A stretch of 64,000 nt of DNA from Fibrobacter succinogenes (GTDB lineage Bacteria > Fibrobacterota > Fibrobacteria > Fibrobacterales > Fibrobacteraceae), in contig CACWJY010000017.1 in NCBI GenBank assembly GCA_902761355.1, forward strand, positions 16,491 to 80,490, in the 5' to 3' direction. Positions 1 to 8,632 of the stretch are shown piece by piece (the first letter of the stretch is position 1; the number at the start of each line of letters is the position of its first letter). Made by a program: the position numbers and the translations under genes. A model generated the notes under the pieces. That model was given only the letters and a program-made list of their open reading frames with translations. It made no database searches and had not been told where the DNA came from.

Positions 1-416
1 AGGGCTGCAAGGGAAAGCTTTTGCACGACGATGCGGCTACCGGTGCGCACTGCAATGTCGCGGACAAGTTGTGCGGCACTGTGGCGGAACAGGCACCAGA
101 CCATGGCCTCGCGGCTAAGTTGTGCATACTTACCGTAGGTTGCGGCAATGTCGGAGACGAGCTGAGCCTGAATTCGCCAGATGGCGGCGATATCGGGTAT
201 CGAAGTTATGATGCCCGTAAAACCTGCCGGTACTGAAAGGGTGGCGCTGACTGCAGATGCCTTGATTGCCGCCTGACGGATAAGTTTCGTTACCTTTTCG
301 TCGGCGGTGTCTGTAGGCGTGTAAAGAGATTCGGGAATGTCTGTAATCAGCTCGAATAGTAGTGTACTCAGCTTTTCTTTGATTTTTTCCATCTTTTCAT
401 CAGTGCAATCGCTCAT
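1..416 (-). CDS. EcsC-like family protein (partial, C-terminus beyond window)
   Basis: The reading frame starts at an ATG (414-416, minus strand) preceded by a good Shine-Dalgarno site (AAGGAGAT) and stays open to the window edge, giving about 138 residues without a stop. After a charged N-terminal helix come small, Ala-rich segments and the stretch IPDIAAIWRIQAQLVSDIAA followed by TYGK. This resembles the EcsC family pattern of a small-residue amphipathic region, a Pro-Asp turn and an ending like IAxxYG. EcsC-like proteins are poorly characterised and thought to be membrane-associated. A TATATT -10-like element lies at 437-442. The assignment rests on one motif region of an incomplete protein, so the function is open. 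Confidence 0.5.
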   Translation of the reverse strand, partial: MSDCTDEKMEKIKEKLSTLLFELITDIPESLYTPTDTADEKVTKLIRQAAIKASAVSATLSVPAGFTGIITSIPDIAAIWRIQAQLVSDIAATYGKYAQLSREAMVWCLFRHSAAQLVRDIAVRTGSRIVVQKLSLAA

Positions 417-491
417 AAGCATCTCCTTATGAAAGCAATATACAATAATTTAAAGCTGATAGTACTGCTAAATCGGGTTTGCCTAAATTAA

Positions 492-998
492 TTAAGCGGC
501 TCCGCAAAGCAAACTGAAAATCTTGGCAAAAACGTTCGTTTCTTCGGTGAGGACTTCGATAACCACAAGGAGGATGGTTACGAGGACGCACAAGCCGATA
601 TAGAAGTAGAACGATTTCTTGAAACCCTTGATTTTAAGCTTGAAGATGACCCATGCAATAACGCTCAAGATGGCGCTGAAGGTCCATGCGGCAATGGCAC
701 CGAGAGAAATTCCCGGAATAAGGCTTACGGCGAAGGTGAGCGCGATACCGGGCATAAAGAAGAATGCGATGCAGAGAACGGAGAGCAAGGCGAATCCGAC
801 ATAGTGGGCGAAGCCGCGCTCGCGCTGAACAATCACCTGCGGCTGGGTTGTGGCGGTCTGGGGTGCAGGTTCTGCAACCGGTTCGTCTATCGCAGGTTCA
901 ACAGGAGCCGTTGTTTCGACAGGGGCTTGTTCTTCTGCGTTGACCGGAGTTTCGATCTGCGGTTCCATGTTATTCTGGTTGTTCAGTTCTTCGGACAT
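492..998 (-). CDS. small membrane protein with acidic Pro/Ala-rich N-terminus
   Basis: This 168-residue protein has two parts. Residues 1-55 are rich in Glu, Pro, Ala and Thr, with no hydrophobic stretch, and look disordered. The rest holds three hydrophobic helices of about 20 residues, starting near FAHYVGFALLSVLCIAFFF, and ends in LLCGAA. A strong Shine-Dalgarno site (AAGGAGAC) precedes the ATG. I do not recognise the family. The arrangement, an acidic tail on a three-helix bundle, suggests an inner-membrane protein with a cytoplasmic tail. It lies upstream of the EcsC-like gene on the same strand, 75 bases away, so the two may be transcribed together. Confidence 0.6.
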   Translation of the reverse strand: MSEELNNQNNMEPQIETPVNAEEQAPVETTAPVEPAIDEPVAEPAPQTATTQPQVIVQRERGFAHYVGFALLSVLCIAFFFMPGIALTFAVSLIPGISLGAIAAWTFSAILSVIAWVIFKLKIKGFKKSFYFYIGLCVLVTILLVVIEVLTEETNVFAKIFSLLCGAA

Positions 999-1042
999 GT
1001 TGTCTCCTTCAAAAGGTAACTATAGGTTGTCGTCGTGTAACC

Positions 1043-1888
1043 TTATAGGATAAATGTTCTGCCAGCGTAAACGAATACGCGGTGTTCGAGCCAAAGCTTG
1101 AGGGCGGCTGACAAGGTACGCTTCTCGATATCCTTTCCGAGTTCTACCAGTTCTTCGATGCTGGCGGTTTCGGGCACGCGCTGGATATCCTGACAAATGA
1201 TGGGCCCCTGGTCCAAGTCTTCGGTGGCAAAGTGAGCTGTTGCACCGATAATCTTTACGCCCTTGTGCCATGCCTGGTGGTAGGGCTTTGCCCCCTTGAA
1301 GGCCGGGAGGAATCCGTGGTGAATATTGATAATGCGGTACTTGAATTCTTCGGTAAATGCTTCGCTCAAAATCTGCATGTAGCGGGCGAGGACCACGGTG
1401 TCGGTCTTGGTCTCGGCGATGATTTCGCGGAAACGGTTCTCGGGAATGCTCTTGTCGGGGTTAGACGGCACGTAGTAGAACGGAACGCCAAAGGTGCCGC
1501 CCACGGGACCCAGGTCGGGATGGTTGCCGACAATGCAGCTGAATTCGCAGGGGAGGTCTCCGTCGCGCCTTTTGAGCAAAAGGTCGTAAAGGCAGTGGTC
1601 CGTCTTGGAGACGAAGATGGCTACACGTTCGATTTTGGTGGTATCGAAAAGTTTCCAGTTTAACTGGAGGTGCCCTTCTAAGGTCTGAAGGTGCTTGCGG
1701 ACTTCTTCGATATTTTCGGAATCTGCTTCAAAAACGGCACGGAGAAAGAATGTTTCAATGTCTTTTGCCGTATGCTGCTGTAAATCGACAATGTTGGCGC
1801 CTGCCTTGGCGAGCACCTGAGTAGTTCCGGCAATAAGGCCCTTTTGGTCGGGGCAATGGATCTGCAAAATATAACGAGTAATAGCCAT
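1043..1888 (-). CDS. purU: formyltetrahydrofolate deformylase
   Basis: PurU hydrolyses 10-formyl-tetrahydrofolate to formate and tetrahydrofolate, balancing one-carbon units and supplying formate for purine synthesis. The 281-residue length is typical. Residues 1-80 form an ACT domain (ILQIHCPDQKGLIAG), the regulatory module that senses glycine and methionine in E. coli. Residues 85-281 form the formyltransferase-like domain with the catalytic Asn, His and Asp: INIHHGFLPAF, GATAHF and DLDQGPII. There is no Shine-Dalgarno site. A TATAAT-like hexamer lies 8 bases before the ATG, so the mRNA may be nearly leaderless. The gene is divergent from the FISUMP gene. Confidence 0.95.
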   Translation of the reverse strand: MAITRYILQIHCPDQKGLIAGTTQVLAKAGANIVDLQQHTAKDIETFFLRAVFEADSENIEEVRKHLQTLEGHLQLNWKLFDTTKIERVAIFVSKTDHCLYDLLLKRRDGDLPCEFSCIVGNHPDLGPVGGTFGVPFYYVPSNPDKSIPENRFREIIAETKTDTVVLARYMQILSEAFTEEFKYRIINIHHGFLPAFKGAKPYHQAWHKGVKIIGATAHFATEDLDQGPIICQDIQRVPETASIEELVELGKDIEKRTLSAALKLWLEHRVFVYAGRTFIL

Positions 1889-1979
1889 AGCCCAAAATTA
1901 TAAAAATGCGGGAAAATCTACTTGTATCCAAGATAAAATATTCTACTTTTGAGGTGAAATTTATTTTAGAGAAGGAAAA

Positions 1980-3095
1980 ATGAAACATAAACTCTCTCTC
2001 AAGTCTGCATTTATCTTGGCCTGCGGCCTGGCTGCCGTTCAGTCGTTTGCGATTCCCCAAAAGACATGGGATGCTATTTATAATGCCGAAGGTGAAGGCG
2101 ATTATGCCGCTGCCAAAATCGAAGGCAATATCCGTTTTGGAAAGTACACGCACTACAAGGAAGTTCAGCCTGTTTCTTTCAAGGTGAATGACAGTCTGTT
2201 TGTGTTCTCTGTTGCGGGTAACATGACGGTTCCCTCGGACAAGATTGAAAAGGAACGCTTTTACGAAAAGTGCAACGAGACCATGGAAGCTTGGGTCTCT
2301 TACTTTAACAAGCCGCGCACTTTTGGCAACGAAGATTTGATTATCAATATTGCCGGTGTTGACTTGGCTTGCGGTGATGAACTTTTTGCCGTGGGTGATT
2401 TGAGAATCAAGTTTGCAAATGCTAAGGCTCAGGAGGCCTGGGTCAAGGAATTAGAAGGCCGCGAAAAATACAGACGTGAACAGGTGGTAGAATACCGCCG
2501 TTCTGAACAGGAACACCGTGCCTCGCTTCGCGACGTGTCGGGTATGGTCAAGGATCCGCGTGATGGTCAGGTCTACCGTACGATCAAGGTGGAAGGTCGC
2601 GAATGGTTTGCCCAGAATGTGAACTACAATGTCGAAGGTCATTCTTGGTGCTACGAAGACAAGGAAAACTACTGCGCTCGTGGTGGCCGCTTGTATGACT
2701 TGGAAGGTGCCCGCAAGGCATGCCCCGAGGGCTGGCATCTACCGCGTGACCGCGAATGGATGGACTTGCTGACGGGCCTTACCCATTGCTACGATGGTGT
2801 GGACAAGTGCGAAAAGTTTGCCAACAAGATGAAGGCTACCACCGGTTGGCAGGGCGGTGGCGGTACTGATGAATACGGCTTCTCCATTTTCTCTTCGGGT
2901 TACCGCAAGATGGTGGGTAAGTCCATTGTCCGCTATGAAGACATGGGTGAATATGCTGGTTTCTGGTCTGCACAGAATGGCCGTAACGAAACCATCTGGA
3001 TTTGGGCCATGGGCCGTATGAGCGACCAGATGGTGCGTCAGCTGGTGCCGAGCAAGAACAACGCCTACTCGGTCCGCTGCATTAACGGTAACTAG
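1980..3095 (+). CDS. secreted FISUMP-domain protein
   Basis: A 371-residue exported protein with a signal peptide (MKHKLSLKSAFILACGLAAV, cleavage near SFA). The middle is charged. The last 170 residues match the Fibrobacter succinogenes major paralogous domain: a start like MVKDPRDGQVYRTIKVEGRE, then WFAQNVNY, Cys-containing blocks (WCYEDKENYC), YDLEGARKACPEGWHLP, a Gly-rich loop, FSIFSSGYR, FWSAQN and a terminal SVRCI. This domain is abundant in Fibrobacter surface and secreted proteins; its function is unknown, though its fold resembles formylglycine-generating or lectin-like modules. An AGAGAAGGA Shine-Dalgarno site precedes the ATG. The gene ends at a strong terminator shared with argS. 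Confidence 0.85.
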   Translation: MKHKLSLKSAFILACGLAAVQSFAIPQKTWDAIYNAEGEGDYAAAKIEGNIRFGKYTHYKEVQPVSFKVNDSLFVFSVAGNMTVPSDKIEKERFYEKCNETMEAWVSYFNKPRTFGNEDLIINIAGVDLACGDELFAVGDLRIKFANAKAQEAWVKELEGREKYRREQVVEYRRSEQEHRASLRDVSGMVKDPRDGQVYRTIKVEGREWFAQNVNYNVEGHSWCYEDKENYCARGGRLYDLEGARKACPEGWHLPRDREWMDLLTGLTHCYDGVDKCEKFANKMKATTGWQGGGGTDEYGFSIFSSGYRKMVGKSIVRYEDMGEYAGFWSAQNGRNETIWIWAMGRMSDQMVRQLVPSKNNAYSVRCINGN

Positions 3096-3113
3096 TTTAT
3101 AGCGCTGAACGCA

Positions 3114-3144
3114 AAAAAAGAGAGCTTGAAAAGCTCTCTTTTTT
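3114..3144. terminator. bidirectional intrinsic terminator
   Basis: A perfect 14-bp inverted repeat (AAAAAAGAGAGCTT and its complement) encloses a GAA loop. It has an A-run on the left and a T-run on the right, so it can end transcription of the FISUMP gene from the left and of argS from the right. Confidence 0.9.
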
Positions 3145-3195
3145 ATATACATCAAAATGCGTCGCGCCTAAGGTCTAACTAAGGCGCGGTGTATT

Positions 3196-4908
3196 TTACA
3201 TCTGGCGAATTGGGAAAAGTCCGAGCAAGTCGAGCACGTTCTCGAGCACGATCTGTGTGGCCTGAACCAGGAACAGGCGGGACTTTTCTTCGGCGCTGCC
3301 GAGCACGCGGTCTTCGTGGATGAACTTGTGTGCGGCTTCTGCAATTTCCAAGGCATACTGGGCGAGTACGCTCGGTTCATCACCGGCGACAGCATCCAGA
3401 ATCTTTTTGCCCTTCTTCGACAGGATGTTGATGAGGCTGTAAGCGGCATCGTCACCGAGCTGGGCCATGTCCACATCGGCAATGTTCACCGTGTAGCCGG
3501 CCTTGCGCATGATGCTGCAAAGACGCACGTGGGCGTTCTGCACATACGGACCGGTATCGCCTTCGAAACTCATCACGGCATCCCAATCGAAACGCACGTC
3601 CTTCAGGCGGCTATTCTTCAGGTCGTTGAAGGTGAGCGCGGAAATACCGATCTGGCGAGCGATAAGTTCCTTGTTTTCGAGTTCCGGATTCTTTGCGTCG
3701 ATGAATTCAAGAATTTTCTTCTGGGCGGCTTCAATCACGTCGCGCAACAGGCTTGCGGTACCCGTACGTGTCTTACCTTTTTCCCATTTGCCGTCGACCA
3801 GCTGCAGGATCACGCCGAACGGAATGTGGTACATGTCCTTGTACCATTCGCGGCCCATCTTCTTGAGCACGTGGAAAACCTGCTTGAAGTGGAGCGCCTG
3901 TCCGAGGTCCACCACATAAAGGCACTTGTCAAAGTTGTATTCCTTCTTGCGGTAGCAGGCGGCGGCGAGGTCGCGGGTTGCGTACAACGTAGAACCATCG
4001 CTCTTGCGGATCAGGCAGGGGTTCAAGTCAAATTCATCGAGCATCACCACGTCCAGATCCTGGCTCTTCACCATCAAATTCTTTTCGCGGAGTTCGTCGA
4101 GAATCGCGGGAATCTTGTCTTCGAAGAAGGATTCGCCGGTGTAGTGGTCAAAGCCAACGCCCATCATGTCATAGATGCGCATGAGTTCCTTGAGTGTAGC
4201 CGCACGGAAGGCTGTCCAAAGCTTGCGGTAGAACTCGTCGCCCTGTTCGAGCTTGGTGAATGCAGCGCGTGCTTCGTCTTCGAGACCGGGTTCTTCTTTG
4301 CTTGCCTTGGAGAAGGCGGCGTAAAGGATGTTGAGTTCCTTCACGGTCAGGCTGTCGAGCGTGGCATCGTCTGTCGGACGCTTTTCGCGGAGATACATCA
4401 CGATGAGCTTACCGAAAGCGGTGCCCCAGTCGCCGAGGTGGTTGATGCGTTCTACCTTGTAGCCAGCGGCCTTGTAGATGCGGGAAAGCGAGTTTCCGAT
4501 CATCGTCGAACGCAGGTGGTGGAAGGCGAGTTCCTTACCGATGTTCGGGGAGCTGAAGTCGATGCAAACGACCTTGCCGTTCGATGCGGCGTGGCCGTAT
4601 TCGAGACCCTTTGCGGCGATTTCTTCGAGCGTAGACTTCGCGAGGAAACTACGGTCGATAAAGAAGTTCAGGTAACCGTTCACGGCTTCGACCTTCGAAA
4701 GACCGGCCGGGAGCTTCACCTGTGCGGCGAGGTCTTCAGCGATCATCTTCGGGGCCTTGCGCATCACCTTGGCGAGCGAGAAGCACGGAATGGTGAAGTT
4801 GCCGTGCGTGGTATCAGGCGGCACGGAGATAAGCTTGAGGGCGGCTTCCTTTTCGAAGGAACCGGTAGCGGCGAGCGCTTCTGCGATTTCTTGCTCAAAC
4901 GAGTTCAT
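3196..4908 (-). CDS. argS: arginyl-tRNA synthetase
   Basis: Charges tRNA-Arg with arginine; cytoplasmic class Ia synthetase. The 570-residue protein opens with the ArgS-specific N-terminal (Add-1) domain (FEQEIAEALAATGSFEKEAA). The HIGH signature appears as FHHL at residues 129-132 within SSPNIGKELAFHHLRST. The KMSKS loop is degenerate (KWEKGKTRTGT), which is common in ArgS. The C-terminal anticodon-binding DALR domain ends in LGLFPIRQM. The start overlaps the 3' end of rsfS by 14 bases, and rsfS in turn overlaps the LytR_C gene, so these three genes probably form one operon. Confidence 0.95.
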   Translation of the reverse strand: MNSFEQEIAEALAATGSFEKEAALKLISVPPDTTHGNFTIPCFSLAKVMRKAPKMIAEDLAAQVKLPAGLSKVEAVNGYLNFFIDRSFLAKSTLEEIAAKGLEYGHAASNGKVVCIDFSSPNIGKELAFHHLRSTMIGNSLSRIYKAAGYKVERINHLGDWGTAFGKLIVMYLREKRPTDDATLDSLTVKELNILYAAFSKASKEEPGLEDEARAAFTKLEQGDEFYRKLWTAFRAATLKELMRIYDMMGVGFDHYTGESFFEDKIPAILDELREKNLMVKSQDLDVVMLDEFDLNPCLIRKSDGSTLYATRDLAAACYRKKEYNFDKCLYVVDLGQALHFKQVFHVLKKMGREWYKDMYHIPFGVILQLVDGKWEKGKTRTGTASLLRDVIEAAQKKILEFIDAKNPELENKELIARQIGISALTFNDLKNSRLKDVRFDWDAVMSFEGDTGPYVQNAHVRLCSIMRKAGYTVNIADVDMAQLGDDAAYSLINILSKKGKKILDAVAGDEPSVLAQYALEIAEAAHKFIHEDRVLGSAEEKSRLFLVQATQIVLENVLDLLGLFPIRQM

Positions 4909-5308
4909 TGTCGTCGGCCTTCTTGTCGGTGGTCTTTACAAAGTCATTTTCGTCGAGTTCCACGATCTTGCCGTCGGCGTACAGACGGTCGAGCGAAATC
5001 TCGTTACGCTTTTCTTCTTCGAACAGGTGAACCATCAGGTCGAGGCCCGCGTCGAACACAGCCCAACGCACGCCTTCCTTGTATTCCACGCCCACGGAGG
5101 GGAGCTTGTTCGCCTTGAATTCCTTGCGGAGTTCGTTCAGAATGGCCTGCATCTGGGCTTCGCTTTCGCAGGTTGCCACAAGGAAATAATCCGTGACATC
5201 CTTGATGCCGCGCAGGTCAATCAGCTGCACGTTCTGGGCGCGCAGCTCAAACAAAATGCTTGCGCCCATTTGGACGGACTGGGGAAGTTCTTGCTTATTC
5301 GTTGTCAT
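4895..5308 (-). CDS. rsfS: ribosome silencing factor RsfS
   Basis: RsfS (Iojap/YbeB family) binds ribosomal protein L14 and blocks subunit joining when nutrients are short. The 137-residue protein carries the family core: LIDLRGIKDVTDYFLVAT, the helix ESEAQMQAILNELRK, GVEYKEGVRWAVFDAGLDLMVHLF and a conserved R in LDRLYADG. An acidic C-terminal tail (EKADDNEL-like, about 15 residues) exceeds the usual 105-120 residues. A GGGAG Shine-Dalgarno site precedes the ATG. The gene overlaps the LytR_C gene upstream and argS downstream, pointing to translational coupling. Confidence 0.92.
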   Translation of the reverse strand: MTTNKQELPQSVQMGASILFELRAQNVQLIDLRGIKDVTDYFLVATCESEAQMQAILNELRKEFKANKLPSVGVEYKEGVRWAVFDAGLDLMVHLFEEEKRNEISLDRLYADGKIVELDENDFVKTTDKKADDNELV

Positions 5309-5747
5309 CTGTTTCTCCCTGTTCGGGTTCTATGATTTGTTCAAAGTCTTTTCCGATGTAGACGGCTGCGTCTACGACGGCTCTGCTACTGTGTACCACG
5401 AGCACGTTCTTGGTCTTTAGGGCGCGGGCGAGAGCATCGGCTCCTTCCCATTCGGGGTTTCGCAGCACGAGTACGGTCTCGTTGTAATTTTGTAGGCGGT
5501 CATTACGTGAACTGACGATGTCGAAACCGTTTTCGCGCAGATAAGAACGCATTTTGGCTGCAGCTCCCTGCATTCCACAACTGTTCAGCACTTCGACATC
5601 GCCCTTGTAGGTTCGTTTGACCTTTACGACTGGCGCCTTTTTTTGTTCTTCTTCGCAACCTAAAGCAGCCATTGCAAATAACAACAGCGTGACCACGGTC
5701 AGGATGGCTGAAATAATGCGGTATGCTTTAGAAATGCTATGGTACAT
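5295..5747 (-). CDS. membrane-anchored LytR C-terminal-domain protein
   Basis: A 150-residue protein with an N-terminal hydrophobic anchor (residues 10-30, AYRIISAILTVVTLLLFAMA) followed by one LytR_C-type domain: VEVLNSCGMQGAAAKMRSYL, NGFDIVSSRN, TVLVLRNPEWEGADALA and a final VDAAVYIGKDFEQI. This domain usually follows LCP (LytR-CpsA-Psr) ligases; here it stands alone. A role at the cell envelope is inferred only from the domain and the anchor. Its end overlaps rsfS by 14 bases. In other bacteria rsfS often sits beside an LCP/LytR gene, so this may be the reduced form of that neighbour. Confidence 0.75.
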   Translation of the reverse strand: MYHSISKAYRIISAILTVVTLLLFAMAALGCEEEQKKAPVVKVKRTYKGDVEVLNSCGMQGAAAKMRSYLRENGFDIVSSRNDRLQNYNETVLVLRNPEWEGADALARALKTKNVLVVHSSRAVVDAAVYIGKDFEQIIEPEQGETDDNE

Positions 5748-5788
5748 TCGTTAATACAAATGTAGAAAAATCGAATGATTTGTTCGGG

Positions 5789-6406
5789 CTAGCGGCAGTA
5801 ATAGGGAGTTCTCCAGGGGCACCCGTAATAATAACCATGTGGTCCGTAAGCTTTGAATGCATCGTTGCCGTTTACGAACATGAGCCTAAAGCTCATGTTG
5901 TCGTTGGGTTTGTATTCTAATGTTATGTCTGGAATGACCACGTCAACATTGCCTTGCCGCACGTCCTCTTTGGCAATCGGTGTGCCAAAACGGAAATTCG
6001 AGTACAGTGGCATCCAGAGGCCTACGTTTGCATACAAGTGAAGTTCCGGTGAAAATTCGTAGGCGAGGTGTGCCATGTAGCTTTGCTGGGCGAAGGTTCC
6101 GAAGGAGCCTCCCATAAAGCTTACTGAATAGGTATAGGCGACTTTTAGTGCGGGGTCGAAAGTCTCGTGCCGTACTAGGCGCTCGGGGTCGAAATGTTCG
6201 CGGTTCCAGGGAATTCCGTCGTCAGGGACGACGTAGACCGTGTCGATGATGGTGTCTTTCGGGGCTGCAACAGTGGTCGATGAGTTTGCCTTTGCAGCAA
6301 CGGAGTCTTTTTGAACGGTCGTGGCAATAGCGGAATCGGCCTTCGCTGGATTTTCTGCGAAAGCTAAAACTGCCAAAATCATCATCAAAAACGGCATTAA
6401 CCGCAT
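5789..6406 (-). CDS. exported protein of unknown function
   Basis: A 205-residue protein with a clear signal peptide (MRLMPFLMMILAVLAFAENP). A Ser/Thr/Ala-rich stretch follows, then a part rich in alternating polar and aromatic residues: YTYSVSFMGGSFGTFAQQS, ELHLYANVGLWMPLY and MSFRLMFVNG. This alternation suggests beta-strands, as in a small outer-membrane or periplasmic beta protein. It ends in the Tyr/Pro-rich CPWRTPYYC. I recognise no family. The start codon lies 6 bases after a TATATT hexamer and has no Shine-Dalgarno site, so the mRNA may be leaderless. Confidence 0.65.
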   Translation of the reverse strand: MRLMPFLMMILAVLAFAENPAKADSAIATTVQKDSVAAKANSSTTVAAPKDTIIDTVYVVPDDGIPWNREHFDPERLVRHETFDPALKVAYTYSVSFMGGSFGTFAQQSYMAHLAYEFSPELHLYANVGLWMPLYSNFRFGTPIAKEDVRQGNVDVVIPDITLEYKPNDNMSFRLMFVNGNDAFKAYGPHGYYYGCPWRTPYYCR

Positions 6407-6412
6407 GCTTAG

Positions 6413-6441
6413 AATATAGCAATTATGGAGAATCGAGTTAA
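6413..6441 (-). promoter_or_regulatory. candidate promoter of the exported protein gene
   Basis: On the minus strand TTAACT (6436-6441) and TATATT (6413-6418) are 17 bases apart. The -10 ends 6 bases before the ATG, which would put the transcript start at or next to the start codon. The -35 overlaps the end of panD. Confidence 0.45.
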
Positions 6442-6785
6442 ACGATTTCGTTCTTGGCGTTCACGTGGACCACGGTGGGTTTCCACGTTTTGGCTTCTTC
6501 CTCGCTCATGGTGGCGTATGCCACGATAATCACGAGGTCGCCCGGCTGAACAAGCCTTGCGGCGGCACCATTCAGGCAGATAACGCCCGAACCTGCTGGA
6601 CCTTCGATCACGTACGTATCGAGGCGAGAACCGTTGTTCACGTCAAGTACGCCGACTTTTTCGAAGGGGAGGATGTTTGCTGCATCCATCAAATCGCGTG
6701 CAATAGTAATCGATCCCTCATAGTTGAGGTTTGCGTCGGTTACAGTTGCGCGATGAATTTTGCTTTTGAGTAATTCTAGCTGCAT
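6438..6785 (-). CDS. panD: aspartate 1-decarboxylase
   Basis: PanD makes beta-alanine from aspartate for pantothenate and coenzyme A. The start at 6785 gives the standard-length 115-residue proenzyme beginning [16 protein letters not shown]; a longer in-frame reading upstream runs through the neighbouring gene and has no homology. Gly24-Ser25, in NYEGSITI, is the self-cleavage site that creates the pyruvoyl cofactor. The usual [20 protein letters not shown] and DLVIIVAYA blocks are present. It follows the upstream membrane-protein gene by 7 bases and is probably cotranscribed with it. Confidence 0.95.
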   Translation of the reverse strand: MQLELLKSKIHRATVTDANLNYEGSITIARDLMDAANILPFEKVGVLDVNNGSRLDTYVIEGPAGSGVICLNGAAARLVQPGDLVIIVAYATMSEEEAKTWKPTVVHVNAKNEIV

Positions 6786-6792
6786 GATGCGC

Positions 6793-7545
6793 TTAGAATT
6801 TGACATTGAAGAATCCAGCAACGCCCTTTTCAGGAGTGGGGAGGATTCCGTAGCTGAAACGGTTTGCGTCCGGATTGCTATCCCATTGGGTGCTGAAGAA
6901 CGCGTCGGCAAAAGACCAAATGTGTGCGCCGGCAACGAAAATCAGGCCATACCACCAAGCGCTATTGTCATCAACCTTGAGATAAACGGTTGCACCAACG
7001 CTTGCTACCCAAAGAACATCGATCCAAATCGCTTTCATGGACTGGTTCGTTTTCCACTGATAGAGGGAAGGAACCAACAAAGAGAGATATGCGTAGCTTT
7101 GATCGCCAGAACGATTGCGGTAGGAGCGGTCGATGTCTGCATCTTCGAGACCGCCAGAACGCTGGGCAATCCATTCTTCTTCAGAAACGCCGAGCTTTTC
7201 CCACGGCTTTTGAATGTATTCGGAGGGGCGAATTCCCATTTCGACGAGACTGGTCAACTTGTCTCTAGAAATGCCTTCTTGTTTGGCCTGCTGGAATTCC
7301 CACTGGGTAAGGCCCATTTCTTCGTAGTTGAAACCCTGCCATTCGTCGCCAGAAGCTTTTGCTTCTCCGACCTTGGTTTCTTGTTCTTCGCCGTCGTTAT
7401 CGGCAAAGGCATCGTCGGCTTCGGCTTCGGACGCACCGTAGGAATAGGACTCTTCGGAAGATTCGTCATCGAACTGGGCGAACGCAATGGAGCCGCACAG
7501 CAACACTGTAGAGAGAATCTTGCACCAATTCGCCATCAATTTCAT
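6793..7545 (-). CDS. secreted or membrane protein of unknown function
   Basis: A 250-residue protein with a signal peptide (residues 1-23, ending SIAFAQ). A very acidic low-complexity region follows (residues 24-65, rich in Asp, Glu and Ser), then a helical part with repeated Trp/Glu motifs ([26 protein letters not shown]). The C-terminal part has [18 protein letters not shown] and two hydrophobic segments around residues 170-210. The end of the protein resembles small membrane proteins annotated as DUF5683, but the match is loose. The gene begins 14 bases after tRNA-Leu and may share its transcript; AAGG precedes the ATG. Confidence 0.6.
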   Translation of the reverse strand: MKLMANWCKILSTVLLCGSIAFAQFDDESSEESYSYGASEAEADDAFADNDGEEQETKVGEAKASGDEWQGFNYEEMGLTQWEFQQAKQEGISRDKLTSLVEMGIRPSEYIQKPWEKLGVSEEEWIAQRSGGLEDADIDRSYRNRSGDQSYAYLSLLVPSLYQWKTNQSMKAIWIDVLWVASVGATVYLKVDDNSAWWYGLIFVAGAHIWSFADAFFSTQWDSNPDANRFSYGILPTPEKGVAGFFNVKF

Positions 7546-7559
7546 CCTTCAATTTGTAG

Positions 7560-7643
7560 TGCCGGGGGAGGGAATCGAACCCTCACACTCTCGCGAGTAC
7601 CGGATTTTGAGTCCGGCGCGTCTACCAATTTCACCACCCCGGC
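7560..7643 (-). tRNA. tRNA-Leu (CAA)
   Basis: An 84-base class II tRNA. The acceptor stem is GCCGGGG/CCCCGGC with discriminator A. The D-arm contains GGTAGAC. The anticodon stem CCGGA/TCCGG holds the loop CTCAAAA, giving anticodon CAA, which reads UUG. A long variable arm (about TCGCGAGA) and the T-arm GAGGG-TTCGATT-CCCTC complete it. The 3' CCA is not encoded (the next bases are CTA), so it must be added by the CCA enzyme. Confidence 0.96.
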
Positions 7644-7657
7644 TAGGGGTACGCACA

Positions 7658-7686
7658 AATATAGAACACTTTTTGATTTTTTGCAG
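7658..7686 (-). promoter_or_regulatory. tRNA-Leu promoter
   Basis: CTGCAA (7681-7686) and TATATT (7658-7663) are 17 bases apart on the minus strand, with the -10 ending 14 bases before the mature tRNA. The -10 matches the hexamer seen at other promoters in this window; the -35 is imperfect. Confidence 0.5.
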
Positions 7687-7722
7687 GGTAAATTGGCGAA
7701 AAATACCCATTTTTGTGCAAAT

Positions 7723-8610
7723 TTACTTTTTCAAGAGGGGCTGGTACTCGATTTTTAAAGGGACAAGCTTTGTTGCAGCGTAGTCGACAGCCTGTTCTTT
7801 TGTGTCAAAACGGCCTGTTTGTACCAGATAAAGGATTTTTTCGCCACGAGGCATTTCGATAATGGTGCTCGTGATTTTTTGTTTTTTAAGGTTTGTAACC
7901 AGAAGGTCTGCGTTGGACTTTGTTCCGAACGCTCCTAATTGGAGGGTCCAATATTCCGCAGTAGTGGTTGCAGGTGCGGCTGCAGCCGGTGCTGCAGTGG
8001 CTGGGGTGGGAGCAGGGATGGGAGCGGCTTTAGGCTGTTCCTTGGGCTGTTCGGCCGGTTTAGCTTGTTCAACCACCGGAGCCGGTTCGGGAGTTGCGGG
8101 GGGCAATGGTTGCTGTACTGCTGGTGCCGGTTGCGTTACCGCAGTGGTCTTAGCCTGCATGGCGGCTTGGATTGCCTTTAATGAATCGGGGTTGTTTAGC
8201 AGGTCGCAGCGGTCGTTGAGTTCGTTCGACTTAACTTTGGCTTTGATGGCCTGACAGACTTTCTGGAGAACAACGGCTTGGTGCGGGTGTGATGTTTCGA
8301 TTGCGTGAATCAAGTCTTCGGCGGCCTTGTCGAACTTGCCCAGGTAAAGCCTGAACTGGGCGCTCGTCATCATGAGGTCGGCGTAGATGGCACGCTGCGG
8401 GTTGGTCGTCTGGATAAGGCTGTCGAGGCGCTTGCCTGCAAAACATTCGGCGCGTACGGAATCGGGTTCTTTGGGACAGGCTGCTTCATAAGCGGAGGCG
8501 GCTTCTTGCCACTTGCCTGCAACGTAGGCCTTCTGTGCGTCGGCAAGGGTCTGCGCGAACAGATTTGTGCAGAAAAATGTGGATAAAATAATGAGTAGTT
8601 TCGTCTTCAT
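7723..8610 (-). CDS. SPOR-domain protein with Pro/Ala linker
   Basis: A 295-residue exported protein. A signal peptide (MKTKLLIILSTFFCTNLFAQ) is followed by a helical Cys-containing part (residues 21-140) that resembles TPR or YbgF-like repeats (YVAGKWQEAASAYEAACPKE). Next is a Pro/Ala/Glu-rich linker (about 150-215) and a C-terminal SPOR domain: EYWTLQLGAFGTKSNADLL, LKKQKITSTII and YLVQTGRFDTKEQAVDYA. SPOR domains bind peptidoglycan strands stripped of stem peptides, which mark the division septum. The protein therefore probably sits in the periplasm at septa or sites of wall turnover. No Shine-Dalgarno site is seen. Confidence 0.85.
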   Translation of the reverse strand: MKTKLLIILSTFFCTNLFAQTLADAQKAYVAGKWQEAASAYEAACPKEPDSVRAECFAGKRLDSLIQTTNPQRAIYADLMMTSAQFRLYLGKFDKAAEDLIHAIETSHPHQAVVLQKVCQAIKAKVKSNELNDRCDLLNNPDSLKAIQAAMQAKTTAVTQPAPAVQQPLPPATPEPAPVVEQAKPAEQPKEQPKAAPIPAPTPATAAPAAAAPATTTAEYWTLQLGAFGTKSNADLLVTNLKKQKITSTIIEMPRGEKILYLVQTGRFDTKEQAVDYAATKLVPLKIEYQPLLKK

Positions 8611-8632
8611 TTTTTTACTTCAAATTTCTAAT

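Noticed and set aside
3316..5118. A 600-codon open frame on the plus strand opposite argS
   Set aside because: It is antisense to a gene with all ArgS motifs, its translation is biased to His, Val and Glu as mirror frames are, and it has no known motif or ribosome site.
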